From Castor canadensis (Eukaryota > Chordata > Mammalia > Rodentia > Castoridae), in contig NC_133396.1 of NCBI RefSeq assembly GCF_047511655.1, positions 134,177,490-134,241,489 of the forward strand: DNA of 64,000 bases, written 5' to 3'. Made by a program: the position numbers and the translations under genes. Below the pieces are notes generated by a model. The model was not told the DNA's origin. It searched no databases and saw nothing but the letters and a program-made list of their open reading frames with translations. The first letter of the stretch is position 1. Each line of letters starts with the position of its first letter. Shown piece after piece: positions 38,401 to 46,600 of the stretch.

Positions 38401-41400
38401 ATCACCTGTATCTGCTCCATACTTTCACTGAAAGTGATTTATGGACAATATAAAAGTTAAAACTTTTCTCATGCAATAGTTGAAAGAATGGTTATTTCAG
38501 AACAATGCATATGTAAAATGATTTTCTTTCAAATGAAAAATGTGGTGACTACAAAATCAATATTTGCAAAGAACTGTTAGTCATTAAATATATTCAACAG
38601 CACTTTTGGAAATTATTATATTTCAGTATGCAGAGCACTCCCAGACAGTATTGCAAGTTGAAATATTTATTCAGTTCTCCATTGATTTTCAGAAAAGACA
38701 TCTCATAAAAGATAACTGCTTGCTCCCTCATTGCCCCTGTGTCCTTAGCTGTGGAAACCCTGTGATCCCCTCTTAGTAGTTCTTCTATTTTCACTGAATC
38801 AATGCTCCTCTAAGAATTGGGGCATGTACTCACTGAGACACTTTGGTGTTGGAGACCATCCTTCTTCTGTGCATGTTATTTGAGTCCAAAATAATTTCGA
38901 TGGAGATACAAAACTATATTCACAGGAGTAGTAGAAAAATTTCCCAGTAGAAACTGGGAAAGATGGCTTATATTTCTTTTCATCATACAGAATTCCGTGG
39001 TTTATTTGTGGAAAATCACAAAGTCCCACTAGTAGAAGTAAAACAAATCCGAAGAAGTAAATGGTGGTCTGCATTAGTGAATCCTTAAATCATATTTAAT
39101 CACCTCATTGATGATGTTTTTCCTTTTATTTATCTTAAATACCTGTAACTCAACTGCCTTCTAGCATGCCTTCATGTACCTCACATACATGTATGAAAGT
39201 GTCCAAATGCAGCCTATTGTTTTACAAATTAATATACACTAAAAAGAGTACATGTGTATTTGAGGACATGGTTTTCAATAAATATGAAATTAAGATTTTG
39301 AAGTGATATGAAACATGACTTTCTTGGCAGACAGTGCCTTCAAGAAGAAACCCCATTAAGAAAAGAGTCAAGAAGGAAGAGGTGTATGTATTTTGTGGTG
39401 GTGGGAGGATAAGGTTGTGCTTAGTTTTCCATCCATGTCTTTTGTTCTTTCAGCCTACAGCCATAGACATAGCTACCAGGATTTTTCTGCTCTATGTTTT
39501 GCAGTACATTGGAGACATGGAGTTGGTGGCATTGTTTATTAATGTCATCATTTTGTTTTTTTTTCTGGTTACATGGTCAATGCAGTTCCATCTAAAATAC
39601 TTTAGAGTATAAAAAATCACTAAGAACAATCCATCAAGATAAAACTGCAGCTAAATTCTGATGAACTTTTATTTATGAATATATTTTCTCTAGCATAATG
39701 TGTATGGATGGATGTGTGTTTGTGATATACACATGTTCTGAACAATTTACAAGATGAATAAAATCATTATAATTTTGGACTTGATTTTAAATGTATATTT
39801 GTAAATGTCATTAGACTTTACTTTTTAGAACAGGTACATTTACAGATAAGTTGAGAGGAAAGTAATGGCATTTCCCATTCCCCAGCCCCCAATGCAAATC
39901 TTTCCCATCATCAATGTTACTATCATTAGAAGTTTATGGTGTAACTAGATAGTGTATATGCTACAGGTTTGGTACACTGTATTTTCAAAATTGGTTTTTC
40001 TTTTGTAGCTCAAGGTATTGCCTTCTTATGTTCCTACTACATAAGAAGTGGTTTCATGTATCTTTTTCTTTAGAAAATATTTTGTAGAAATTTGGCTCAC
40101 ATATCTGGGAAATCCCTCCTTTTCACTTATGTACAGGTAATGTACAATGTTGCACAATATTTGAAACTACTAATTTCTGTGCTATTTAATCTTGTGAAAT
40201 CTGAAGTTGTTTATCTAACTGTATAGATTTGACATTAGAAAGTTTTGGAGAAGCTCTTCAGGTCTAGACCTCCATGTGTCCTCTTGCCTATTACAGCTGT
40301 TGTTCATTATCTCTCAAATTACAGTACCAGATTTTTATGCATTATTCGTATGTATTCTTCTCAGTCCAGAAAAATGTGGCTTCTATTCTCCAACTTTATT
40401 TTACCCATCGTTCAAAATCCATTCCACAACATTCATCCAACACTCTTACATGCTTCACCAGTGGTGCTAACTGCAAATGTTAACTTCTCTTGACATGTCT
40501 CTCCAGACACCCACTTGAAAGTGAAGATCATTATTTATTTCTATCAACTGTACATTCTGAGGGCACCTTATGAATACATTTCATACGGGATGTGCGCACA
40601 CACACACACACACACACTCTCTCTCACAAACACACAGCCAGGCAATGTATTTGCCTGTTTTTAGGACACTATAATTAGTAGTGAGGCATGCTTGGGGTTT
40701 TCATTTGAATAATAACTATTTTCCTACTAAAACCATGCAGAGTTTTCTATGTATACAAAAATATTAGCTTACAATGTTGCTTCTACTGTCTGGCAGAGTG
40801 TCAGGCACTCAACAGATGTCAGTACACACTTACAGGACTTTTACCACTTGGACAACTTTTGGATAGAGTTTCACTGAAGCTTCTCCAAGAAAGTGAAGGT
40901 TGGACTTCTTTTATCTTGGACAAAAGTCCACATCATATTCTCTAGTTTTAATTATTTTCCTCTACTTTTTCCCCCATTTAGAAATCCCCTTTTAATACCA
41001 TCTCTAACAGATGTTCAAGTTTCTTAATCTATGTCAGAAACATTGACTTAAATATCTCAAAGACAGCTCTGCCCGTGAGGGACTGTGAAGGCATGACACT
41101 CCCTGAATGTTAACCAGAGTCCTCAGTGTTTTTAACTGTAGCTAATCAGTGTCTGTCACTGGAGGAAAAATGGTTCTCTCACTAGATGACTGATCTGGAA
41201 TTACAAATCAACCTTAAAGGGGAAACAAAATAAAATGAATTTGAAGTCCCTAGAAATAATGTCTTACAATTTGTGTTACGGTTAATCTTAAATAAAAGAA
41301 TTTTAATTTTTCCTGTTTCTTCTCTCATGTCAGAACTGAAGAGAAACTGGACAAATAAAACTTCAACCATGTCCACAATTTGTGAAGCAACAAAACAGCA

Positions 41401-42181
41401 AAATAAATCCTTCCTGAAAATCAGAGTTAAGCACAGTGACTGAAATTCCATTTATACAGTGTAGTCAGTCTCCTATACCTTGGTAAAGGTTCTGTTTGCA
41501 ATTCTTTTCATATGGTGGTTTTATGAAATAAAGTAAATGTTTAAAACACTTTAAGGCTGTTTCTGATGTTAATAAAGAGGCAACATGATTTCTTTTCACT
41601 TTCCATATTTGTTGCAGAAAAAATTATATATTTGCATTTATCTGGTTTACAAGCAAAAATAGGAATATGCTCTGTCTTTATTCCTGTTTAATTAAGAGAT
41701 ATTTCTAGGTGTTAAATGATAACTAGATTGAAATGATAAATCTCTCATTCTAATATGTTTAATGTTTAGAATTAACTAATCTGTGAAATTCTGAAGGTAT
41801 ATGCTCATGTCAGGGGATGTTTTCTGGTCCACCACATGCACAATTTAAGGAGAGTTACACTAGTACTTTACACTGTCACTTTCATTATTTATAGTTTTCT
41901 TAATCTATATTTATTTTCCAATTTTACATTTAGTAGAATTTCACACTTTGGAATTTAGAGAAAGAAGAAAACATAATTTCTTTATTTCCATTAAAATAGA
42001 TAAATACTATGATTCCTCATCCAAATTGTTCTCAATGTTTTTTTGTTTTAACAATATGCTTACATACAACTAATGAGCACATCTCAGTAAGACAGTAAAT
42101 ACTCAAATCTGGTTTCAACTTACCTTCTCCTCCAACAGTGGAAACCCATAACATTAGAATGACATTGATTGAGAGAAACAT
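8673..42181 (-). CDS. CFHR5: Complement factor H-related gene, CFHR5 type, 12 coding exons, 688 aa (whole gene span)
   Basis: Secreted plasma protein of the factor H family, expected to bind C3b/C3d and polyanionic surfaces and modulate the alternative complement pathway. Exons on the minus strand are 42124-42181, 38834-39028, 37891-38067, 33830-34012, 31030-31206, 21058-21234, 19459-19641, 19120-19299, 17147-17323, 14990-15169, 12861-13043 and 8673-8869. They sum to 2067 nt with one open frame and GT-AG introns. The product is a signal peptide (about 1-18) plus eleven SCR modules matching CFH SCR6-14, 19 and 20. Strong likeness to human CFHR5 shows in the leader ending WVSTVGGE, the SCR5 tail [14 protein letters not shown], the SCR7 stretch [10 protein letters not shown] and the C-terminal [10 protein letters not shown]. 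Human CFHR5 (569 aa) lacks the third and fourth modules found here; two modules of about 60 residues explain the extra length. N-glycosylation sequons lie in SCR4 (NST), SCR6 (NCT), SCR7 (NNT) and SCR8 (NHS). Orthology to CFHR5 is inferred from remembered sequences, not from a search. Confidence 0.93.
9376..9560 (-). mobile_element. L1 3' UTR-like remnant in intron 11
   Basis: T-rich start followed by gggggaattttgtgacac, cttacaatatatcatatttg and tcctccatcattctccttta, which I associate with a rodent L1 3' UTR in antisense. Low certainty. Confidence 0.4.
10338..10455 (+). mobile_element. B1/Alu-like SINE in intron 11
   Basis: gggcttggtgttatgtgcct, gagttcaaggccagcatgag, gcaagatcctgtttcc and an A-rich tail. 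Diverged. Confidence 0.7.
11910..12340 (+). repeat. MLT1A-like solo LTR in intron 11
   Basis: Follows the MLT1A layout: aaaatgtcccccccaagggg, tgttaaaggtttcaccctca, ccttgaaggggattgtggga, ccaccatgaagtaaatag, ccacaggctcaaaagcaatg, aagccaaaataaggcctttc. Old ERVL-MaLR fossil, antisense to CFHR5. Confidence 0.82.
12861..13043 (-). CDS. CFHR5: CFHR5-type exon 11: SCR10 (CFH SCR19-like)
   Basis: 183 nt, residues about 563-623. Acceptor cttccag|AATCTG, donor CTAG|gtgagt. [19 protein letters not shown] and [16 protein letters not shown] resemble human CFHR5 SCR8. Four cysteines. With SCR11 it forms the C-terminal pair that, in this family, binds C3d and surface glycans. Confidence 0.94.
14149..14510 (+). 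repeat. MLT1A-like solo LTR in intron 10
   Basis: tgtggtttggatgagtgtcc at the start, ccacaggctcagagcaatg in the middle, gaaggctgactcacaca at the end. Old ERVL-MaLR fossil, antisense to CFHR5. Confidence 0.8.
14990..15169 (-). CDS. CFHR5: CFHR5-type exon 10: SCR9 (CFH SCR14-like)
   Basis: 180 nt, residues about 503-562. Acceptor tgtag|GAAAAA, donor TTTTG|gttagt. Starts [17 protein letters not shown] and includes [18 protein letters not shown], nearly the human CFHR5 SCR7 sequence. Four cysteines. The next module resembles CFH SCR19, so SCR15-18 are missing here as in human CFHR5. Confidence 0.93.
15277..15342. repeat. Compound microsatellite (CTGT)n(CT)n(CA)n
   Basis: Consecutive tetranucleotide, CT and CA runs in intron 9, about 110 bp upstream of the SCR9 exon in transcript order reversed (just beyond its acceptor). 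Confidence 0.95.
15343..17074. other. Intron 9 remainder
   Basis: Apart from the SINE at 15638-15722, nothing recognised. A 75-codon plus-strand frame at 15822-16049 shows no domain. Confidence 0.4.
15638..15722 (-). mobile_element. tRNA/ID-type SINE in intron 9
   Basis: ggtgctggatttgtacatgg, catgctaggtgagcactgta, ccactgagctacatcttcag: antisense ID-like sequence. Confidence 0.7.
17075..17122 (-). mobile_element. Truncated tRNA-type SINE beside exon 9
   Basis: gcactctgtcacttgagcc and atatccccagcccagcaag: the end of an antisense SINE about 25 bp downstream of the SCR8 exon donor. Confidence 0.5.
17147..17323 (-). CDS. CFHR5: CFHR5-type exon 9: SCR8 (CFH SCR13-like)
   Basis: 177 nt, residues about 444-502. 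Acceptor tatag|CAACAC, donor ACAG|gtaaga. ATHQVKRC at the start and VCVNGKW near the end match human CFHR5 SCR6. The middle (about 20 residues after the first Cys) is strongly diverged, as this module is among CFH and CFHR5 generally. Cysteines: KRCE, YRCL, AVCV, PDCT. Sequon NHS. Confidence 0.92.
17324..18839. other. Intron 8, nothing recognised before the L1 fragment
   Basis: No repeat family or exon could be identified by eye. Confidence 0.4.
18840..19080 (+). mobile_element. Degenerate L1 ORF2 fragment in intron 8
   Basis: Plus-strand likeness to the ORF2 3' region: ggaggaagagtcaatatc, then tatgcaatcccaatcaaaat. It ends about 40 bp from the SCR7 exon. Confidence 0.5.
19120..19299 (-). 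CDS. CFHR5: CFHR5-type exon 8: SCR7 (CFH SCR12-like)
   Basis: 180 nt, residues about 384-443. Acceptor cctag|AAGAAAC, donor GTTG|gtaaga. [23 protein letters not shown] and IGNNTITC follow human CFHR5 SCR5. Four cysteines and one sequon (NNT). An L1 remnant ends within about 40 bp of the donor side without entering the exon. Confidence 0.94.
19459..19641 (-). CDS. CFHR5: CFHR5-type exon 7: SCR6 (CFH SCR11-like), with a fifth cysteine
   Basis: 183 nt, residues about 323-383. Acceptor catag|GGCAAG, donor GTTG|gtaaat. [16 protein letters not shown] and [12 protein letters not shown] match human CFHR5 SCR4. The module has five cysteines rather than four: the extra one is in NPNCTMKG, where human CFHR5 and CFH have Phe. 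The change also makes an N-C-T sequon. The next exon follows after only 159 bp. Confidence 0.94.
20200..20410 (+). mobile_element. Dimeric SINE in intron 6
   Basis: gtggctcatgcctgcaatct, agagatcaggaggatagtg, gaggccagccagggcaaatt, then a second tRNA-like part (gtggcttaagcaggagagtg, gttcaatcccatc). The composite is of a kind I associate with beaver-like rodents. It runs into a CTAT repeat. Confidence 0.72.
20417..20458. repeat. (CTAT)n microsatellite
   Basis: Ten or so uninterrupted CTAT units after the dimeric SINE. Confidence 0.95.
21058..21234 (-). CDS. CFHR5: CFHR5-type exon 6: SCR5 (CFH SCR10-like; human CFHR5 SCR3)
   Basis: 177 nt, residues about 264-322. Acceptor tcttag|AAAGAG, donor AAAG|gtcagt. 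[19 protein letters not shown] and [14 protein letters not shown] are almost identical to human CFHR5 SCR3 and less like CFH SCR10, which is the best single argument for the CFHR5 assignment. Four cysteines. It is rich in Lys and Arg, as expected for a polyanion-binding module. It lies 9.8 kb from the previous exon because intron 5 carries two L1s. Confidence 0.95.
21700..24215 (-). mobile_element. L1, 5'-truncated, in intron 5
   Basis: 3' UTR at 21700-22140, then ORF2 C-terminus read on the minus strand (22889-23227 [19 protein letters not shown]; 23375-23722 [20 protein letters not shown]). It is truncated near 24215 and shares orientation with CFHR5. Less diverged than its neighbour at 24300-29560. 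Confidence 0.82.
24300..29560 (-). mobile_element. Old, long L1 in intron 5
   Basis: 3' UTR-like sequence at 24300-24590, degenerate ORF2 to about 28140, then 5' UTR-like GC-richer sequence to 29560 ending near accatcctggaaaatctc. Same strand as CFHR5. It is interrupted by a dimeric SINE (26525-26840) and carries a displaced duplicate of about 50 bp. No intact frame. Confidence 0.65.
26525..26840 (-). mobile_element. Dimeric SINE (tRNA-like head plus Alu/B1-like arm)
   Basis: Antisense: cttgtgcttgctagacaggt and accacttgaatcgtgcc (tRNA-like head), followed by an arm with gggtcttgcacc, taggctggcttcag and attataggtgtgaacc. It sits within the old L1. Confidence 0.7.
30145..30560 (+). repeat. MLT1-like LTR in intron 5
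   Basis: agtccctgttctaatctctg, taatcacaagggcacttata, gaagccataagccaagaaat and taagtttgtggttaattcat: MLT1 (C to F type) LTR, old, antisense to CFHR5. Confidence 0.65.
31030..31206 (-). CDS. CFHR5: CFHR5-type exon 5: SCR4 (CFH SCR9-like), absent from human CFHR5
   Basis: 177 nt, residues about 205-263. Acceptor ctttag|AGTCT, donor CTATG|gtgagt. Begins [11 protein letters not shown], as human CFH SCR9 (SCDIPVFMNAR), and ends GWSHLPMC. Four cysteines are present (SCD, YKCN, IVCG, PMCY) and there is one N-glycosylation sequon (NST). It is the second module not found in human CFHR5. Unlike the AT-rich neighbouring exons it is fairly GC-balanced. Confidence 0.9.
31505..31610. repeat. Imperfect (ATCT)n and AT-rich microsatellite
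   Basis: Interrupted tatctatc repeats ending in (TA)n; in intron 4 just beyond the SCR4 exon acceptor. Confidence 0.85.
32022..32401 (+). repeat. MLT1A-like solo LTR in intron 4
   Basis: TG...CA ends (tgctatggtttagattc; actaataca), gggaggtagtggaacctaag, cccttgaaggggattttggg, caaaataaacctttcc. Old ERVL-MaLR fossil, antisense to CFHR5. Confidence 0.82.
32404..32770 (+). other. Possible LTR remnant in intron 4
   Basis: cctctttgctgctatccatg, then caaataaagtttgttctgtg (AATAAA followed by a T/G-rich tract) has the look of an R/U5 region. It directly follows the MLT1A LTR, which may have inserted into it. Family unknown. Confidence 0.25.
33830..34012 (-). CDS. CFHR5: CFHR5-type exon 4: SCR3 (CFH SCR8-like), absent from human CFHR5
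   Basis: 183 nt, residues about 144-204. Acceptor ttccag|AAAAATGC, donor ATTA|gtaagt. Four cysteines (KCLK, YKCK, VKCL, PICI). [11 protein letters not shown] closely follows human CFH SCR8 (GYVTADGETSG). Human CFHR5 goes from its SCR2 directly to the SCR10-like module, so this exon is an extra module. It is open, has intact splice sites and keeps the phase, so nothing marks it as dead. Confidence 0.9.
34705..34815 (+). repeat. MLT1-like LTR fragment in intron 3
   Basis: tctagtctccagaacctgta and tactttatatggcaagag match the first third of the LTR family seen at 30145. It ends at the L1 at 34830. Confidence 0.5.
34830..37530 (+). mobile_element. Old L1 ORF2 fragment in intron 3
   Basis: Plus-strand L1 reverse transcriptase and C-terminal parts; an open 147-codon stretch at 36925-37368 contains [14 protein letters not shown] and [17 protein letters not shown]. 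It is antisense to CFHR5. A 30-bp unit with aagattatagtgacaggcac is tandemly repeated at 35755-35824. Confidence 0.75.
37891..38067 (-). CDS. CFHR5: CFHR5-type exon 3: SCR2 (CFH SCR7-like)
   Basis: 177 nt, residues about 85-143. Acceptor ttttag|GGCTG, donor CACCA|gtgagt. Four cysteines (LCFF, IFCN, ISCT, PMCI). VENGHS, THLEGD and ERGWSTPP are hallmarks of the second module of CFHR1 and CFHR5. With SCR1 it forms the N-terminal pair typical of the dimerising CFHRs. Confidence 0.94.
38834..39028 (-). CDS. CFHR5: CFHR5-type exon 2: SCR1 (CFH SCR6-like)
   Basis: 195 nt, residues about 20-84. Acceptor ctactag|TGGGA, donor CTCA|gtgagt. Contains the four sushi cysteines (LCDF, YSCEY, ITCT, KCL) and the [10 protein letters not shown] end shared by CFHR1, CFHR2 and CFHR5. 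Residues [11 protein letters not shown] match the start of human CFHR1 and CFHR5; Tyr34 and Tyr39 keep the same precursor positions as in the published head-to-tail dimer surface. Residue 36 is Glu. Confidence 0.94.
39029..42123 (-). other. Intron 1 of CFHR5
   Basis: 3.1 kb, AT-rich, with one CA repeat (40593-40636). No SINE, L1 or exon could be recognised, which makes it the cleanest stretch of the gene. Confidence 0.5.
40593..40636. repeat. (CA)n and (CT)n microsatellite in intron 1
   Basis: About 13 CA units followed by a short CT run. Confidence 0.93.
42124..42181 (-). CDS. CFHR5: CFHR5-type exon 1: signal peptide
   Basis: Encodes residues 1-19 plus the first base of codon 20. The peptide has a hydrophobic core and ends STVGGE, as in human CFHR leaders, with cleavage likely after Gly18. 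The donor is GAAG|gtaagt. I chose the ATG at 42179-42181 because it starts directly at the hydrophobic leader and has A at -3. An in-frame ATG 26 codons upstream (42257-42259) also has a good context but would put a polar, charged stretch before the leader. Confidence 0.9.
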
Positions 42182-43655
42182 GTTAGTTAATTCCAATCTT
42201 GGATATCTAAAAATGCACCAGAACTGTCTTGTTACTTGGAATCTGCTGTCATTGACCATAATGAGCGTGACCGAATTTCAGTGCATTGCTGGGAAGCTGG
42301 TTTAGTGAATTTCTTTGGGTAAATATCAAAGTTCAAAGATGGAAGGGTGTAATAGCTAAACAGTGTTTAATCTGTGTTTTCACATTAATACTCTGAAATC
42401 ATCATTTGATAGTTCTAGCCATTGAACTTCCTAGTGCCAGTAACTGAGACTCTGAGGACATAATATTCAGAAATGGACCATGGAGAAAAAATTTTTAAAA
42501 AAATCTGTCCTTGCCTTCTTTCTATACTGGCGGACAGCTGTTTTGAAAAGTAAGCATCAGCCACCGACCCTCATGTCATTATAACAACATCACTTATAGT
42601 TGTAAATTTCTGTTAAAAAATGGCAGTAATAATTAGGTTCCTTCTAAGTAGTTTTTATATTTTGTATATATTTTAAAAAGCTAAACAAGAAGAATTTTGT
42701 CAAGTAATGCTTACTAAAATATTTTAACTAAGAAATTATATTTCAAATTCATTCCATTAAGGTGAGACTTCAAAAAAGGCTATTTGAGGAAAATTGATAA
42801 ATTCTCTTCTCTCTGAAAAGGCATGATAAATCTGGATAAAATTTTACAAAATATGCAACCATTTATATAGTTTCTGGAAAGTAGCTAAAGACCCTGATGT
42901 TGAGAAGTTTTATTAAAAAGTCTCCATGAATCTCAGTCAAGAAGAGTGGCTACTTTGATGTACTTCTGTCTCTCAGTCTAATTTCATGGTTCAGGATTTT
43001 TCCCCTAAGTGGGCATGCAGTCATGTGAACACACAGCTCTGTTCCCTGCAGGAAAGAACGACTTTATAGCTTAGAAATTTCACACCCAAAACACTGTGGT
43101 GTGCAAAGAGGTTGCAGTGGTATAGTATCTAGGTACAAATACCAGTCGGGGAAATCAACAAAATTAACAGGGAAACTTGGAGAAAGAGAACCAGAAAATG
43201 TTCTACTAAGATAAACTTTGTCTATAGAGATCCGGAAACTAATGGATATATAGATGGCTGTCCCCAGTAAGAGAAGTCAGAGAGGACTCTGGGAACTTTA
43301 CTTCATTAAATGTGAAACAAACTCATAAACTGTCTTGAATTTTGAAGGCCTTTCCCAAACTCTGAAAGGGTCAAATGGCAAAACATAGCACACTTAAGTA
43401 CCTCTGACCATTTATTCGTTAAACCCTAAGATATGCTGATAGTAGGATGACTCCTAGGAAGTGAGACTATAAAGTAAAAATAAGAGGTAAAAACTGAACA
43501 GTGGCATCAAAATCAATACACTTTGGTAGAAACAAACTCCACTGAATTAGTCTAGGTAAGCTAGTATACAAATAAATAAAATTTGGGAGATTCATACTTC
43601 AGAATTTTTATAATATAGTACCTAAATTTTTCATCATCTTATATTCAACAACAAA
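42182..43655 (-). other. 5' UTR and upstream flank of CFHR5
   Basis: The first bases upstream of the start are 5' UTR of unknown length. Beyond the HNF4-like motif I see no family repeat up to the old L1 at 43660. Confidence 0.45.
42327..42335 (+). promoter_or_regulatory. Candidate HNF4-type site in the CFHR5 5' flank
   Basis: CAAAGTTCA fits the HNF4 half-overlap consensus and lies about 145 bp upstream of the start codon. CFHR genes are liver-expressed, so a hepatocyte factor site is plausible. No TATA box is obvious nearby and the transcription start is unknown. One short motif in AT-rich DNA is weak evidence. Confidence 0.3.
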
Positions 43656-43659
43656 TCAT

Positions 43660-46600
43660 ATTTCTTTTTTAAGTTCTTATTTCTGTGTGTTAATTGTACA
43701 AAGCAATGGGTTTACTTGTGATCTTTTCATGCATTCATGTAATGTATTTTGATCAGAGTCACCACTCCATTTCCTTCTCTTATTCTCCCTCCCCCATCTC
43801 CCTTTGATTGCTTAGTAGTCTCTCTTCTCCTTTCATGTCATTTTTTTTCTAGATTCCAAACATGAGAAAGCATGTGACGCTTTTCTGAGTCTGGCTTATT
43901 TCACTTCATATTATGATCTCCAGTTCCATCCATTTTTGTGCAAATGACAATATTTCATTCTTCTTTATGGTTGAATTATACATATATCTTTCTTTTGTTC
44001 TTTTCTTTCTTTCCTTCCTCCCTTCCATCTATCCTCTATCTATCATCATAATCTATCTAATCTATCTCCATTTATCTGTTGTTGGGCACATAGGCTGATT
44101 CTATAATTTGGCTATTGTGAATAGTGCCAACTGTAACACGATATACATGTATCTCTACTGTATGCTGACTTTGATGTCTTTGGACATGTGTGTGTGTCAA
44201 GAGTTGTATAGTTGGATCATATAGTTGTTTTATTTTTGTTCTTAGAGGAACTTCCATACTGATTTCCACAATGGCTGCACTAAATTGCATTTCACCATCA
44301 GTGTATGTGTTCCTTTTTTTCAGTTTTTCCTTGATTCCTCACCAACATTTATTTTTGTTTTTATGATAGTCATTCTGATTGTGGTGAGATTGACTGCCAA
44401 TGTTGTTTTGATTTTAATTTCCCTAATGACTAAAGAGGTGGATTTTTAAAATGTATTTATTGATCATTTATACTTCTTCTTTGGGTAATTATTCAGTTCA
44501 TTTGCCCATTTGTTGATTGGATTACTTTTTTCTTTTGCTGTTTAAATTTTTGAGTTCTTTATATATTATGGATATTAATTTCCCTGTAGGATAAATAGCT
44601 GGCAAAGATTTTGTTTTCCATTCACTAGTTTTCCTCTTAATTCTCTTAATTTTTTCCTTTGCTGTGCAGAAACTCATTAATTTAATGCAATCCCATTTGT
44701 CCATTTTTGCTATTATGTCCTGAGCTATTGGAGTCCTATTCATAGATCCATTTTCTACATCTATGTCTTTGAATGTTTCCATGATTTCCACTAGAAGTTT
44801 CAAAGTTGCACATCTTACCTTAAGGTCTTTGATCCATTGAGTTGATTTTTGTTCAGGGTACAGGTAGGCAGATATGCAATTTCAATTTCCTGAATGTGAA
44901 TATTAAGTGTTCCTAGTATTATTTGTTAAATAGGCTATCTTTAACAAATAAAAGGACCATGTGTTTGGTCCTTTGTTGATAATTAGATTACTATAGTAAC
45001 ATGTGCATATTTCTGGGTCCTCTGTTCTATACTATTGGTTTTGCTTGACTGTGACAGTACCATGCTGTTTTGTTACTATGGCTCAGTAGTAAAATTTATG
45101 ATCAGATACTGTGAACCTCAGTGTTGCTGTTTTTGCTCAGGATTTCTTTGGCCATTCAGGTTCTGTTCTACTTCCCTATGAATTTTAGGATTGTTTATTT
45201 TAGTTCTGTGAAGGTCATTAGAGTTTTGATGATTGCAATGAATATCCTTTTAAGTATTCTGATCATTTTCACAATATTAATTCTTCTGGTCCATGAGCAT
45301 AAAAGTTCTTGCCATTTTCTATTATATTCTGTAATTTCTTTTTTCAATATTTTATAGATTTTAAGATGTTTTCTCCTTGATAAAATTCATTCTTAGCTAT
45401 TTTTAAGGCTTTTACTATGTGATTATTTTCCTGATTTATTTCTCAGCTTGTTCATTATTGATATATACAAAAGTTACTGATGTTTGTGTGTTGGTTATGA
45501 AATGTAATCTTCTGGTCATTAGGGTCTTTTAAGTATAGGATCATATCAAATGCACATCAGAATAATCTTTGTCATTTCTTTTTTGATTAATTGCCTTGGC
45601 TCATACTACAAGCACTGTATTGAATAAGAGTGATGAGAGGGTACACGTTTCATTCCATGTTTCAGAGGAAATGGTTTCAGGTTTTCCCCATATACTGAAA
45701 TGATTTTAGTATAATGTTGGGTATTAGTTAGTCATGTACAATATTTATTATATTGAGACATGATTCTTCTATTCCTAGTAACATCCATGCCTTTATCACA
45801 AAGCAATGTTGAATGCTTTCAAAGGCTTTTTCTGTATCAGTTGAGATCAGGTGATTTTTGCTCTTGATTCTATTTAAGTGCAATATTGCATTCATCTCTT
45901 TGCATTATTGAACAAACCTTATGTTCCTGTAATGAAACCAACTTCTAAAAGGGGTATAGTCTTTTAAATATGTTGCTCAATTGAGTTTGCAAGTATTTTA
46001 TTGAGAGGTTTGCATGTATGTTCACCAAGAAATTTGGTGTATAGTTTTCTTTGTGTATGTATGCGTCTGTTCCTGTTTTTGGTATCGTGTTTATACTGGC
46101 TTTGTAAAATGAATTTGGAAGGATTCCTTGTCTTTCTATTTCACAGACTATCTTAAAGACTATTGGTCTTAGTTCTTTTAAAAGTTCTCATAAAATTCAA
46201 CAGTGAATTTTTCTGGACTTTTAGGTTTTGTCTTTGTTGTTGGAATAATTTTATTCCTGCTTCAATCTCATTGCTCATTATTGGTCTGCTAAAATTCTTT
46301 GTATCCTCTTGCTCGATTTTGGTAGGTCTATGTGTCTGGAAATTTATCCATATCCTTTAGATTTTTTCCAGTTTACTGGAGCACAATCTTCCAGTTATTC
46401 TCTGATGTTTCTATTGATTTCAGCAGTATCTGTTGGAATATCCTTGTGTTCATCTCTAATTTTATTAATTTGGATTTTCTCTCTCTCTTGGTTAGTTTAG
46501 CTAAGGGTTTGTCAATATTATTTATCTTTTCAAAGAACCAGATCTTTTTTTCACTATTCCTTTTTAGTGTTGTCCTTTTTGTTTCTTTTTCATTAATTTC

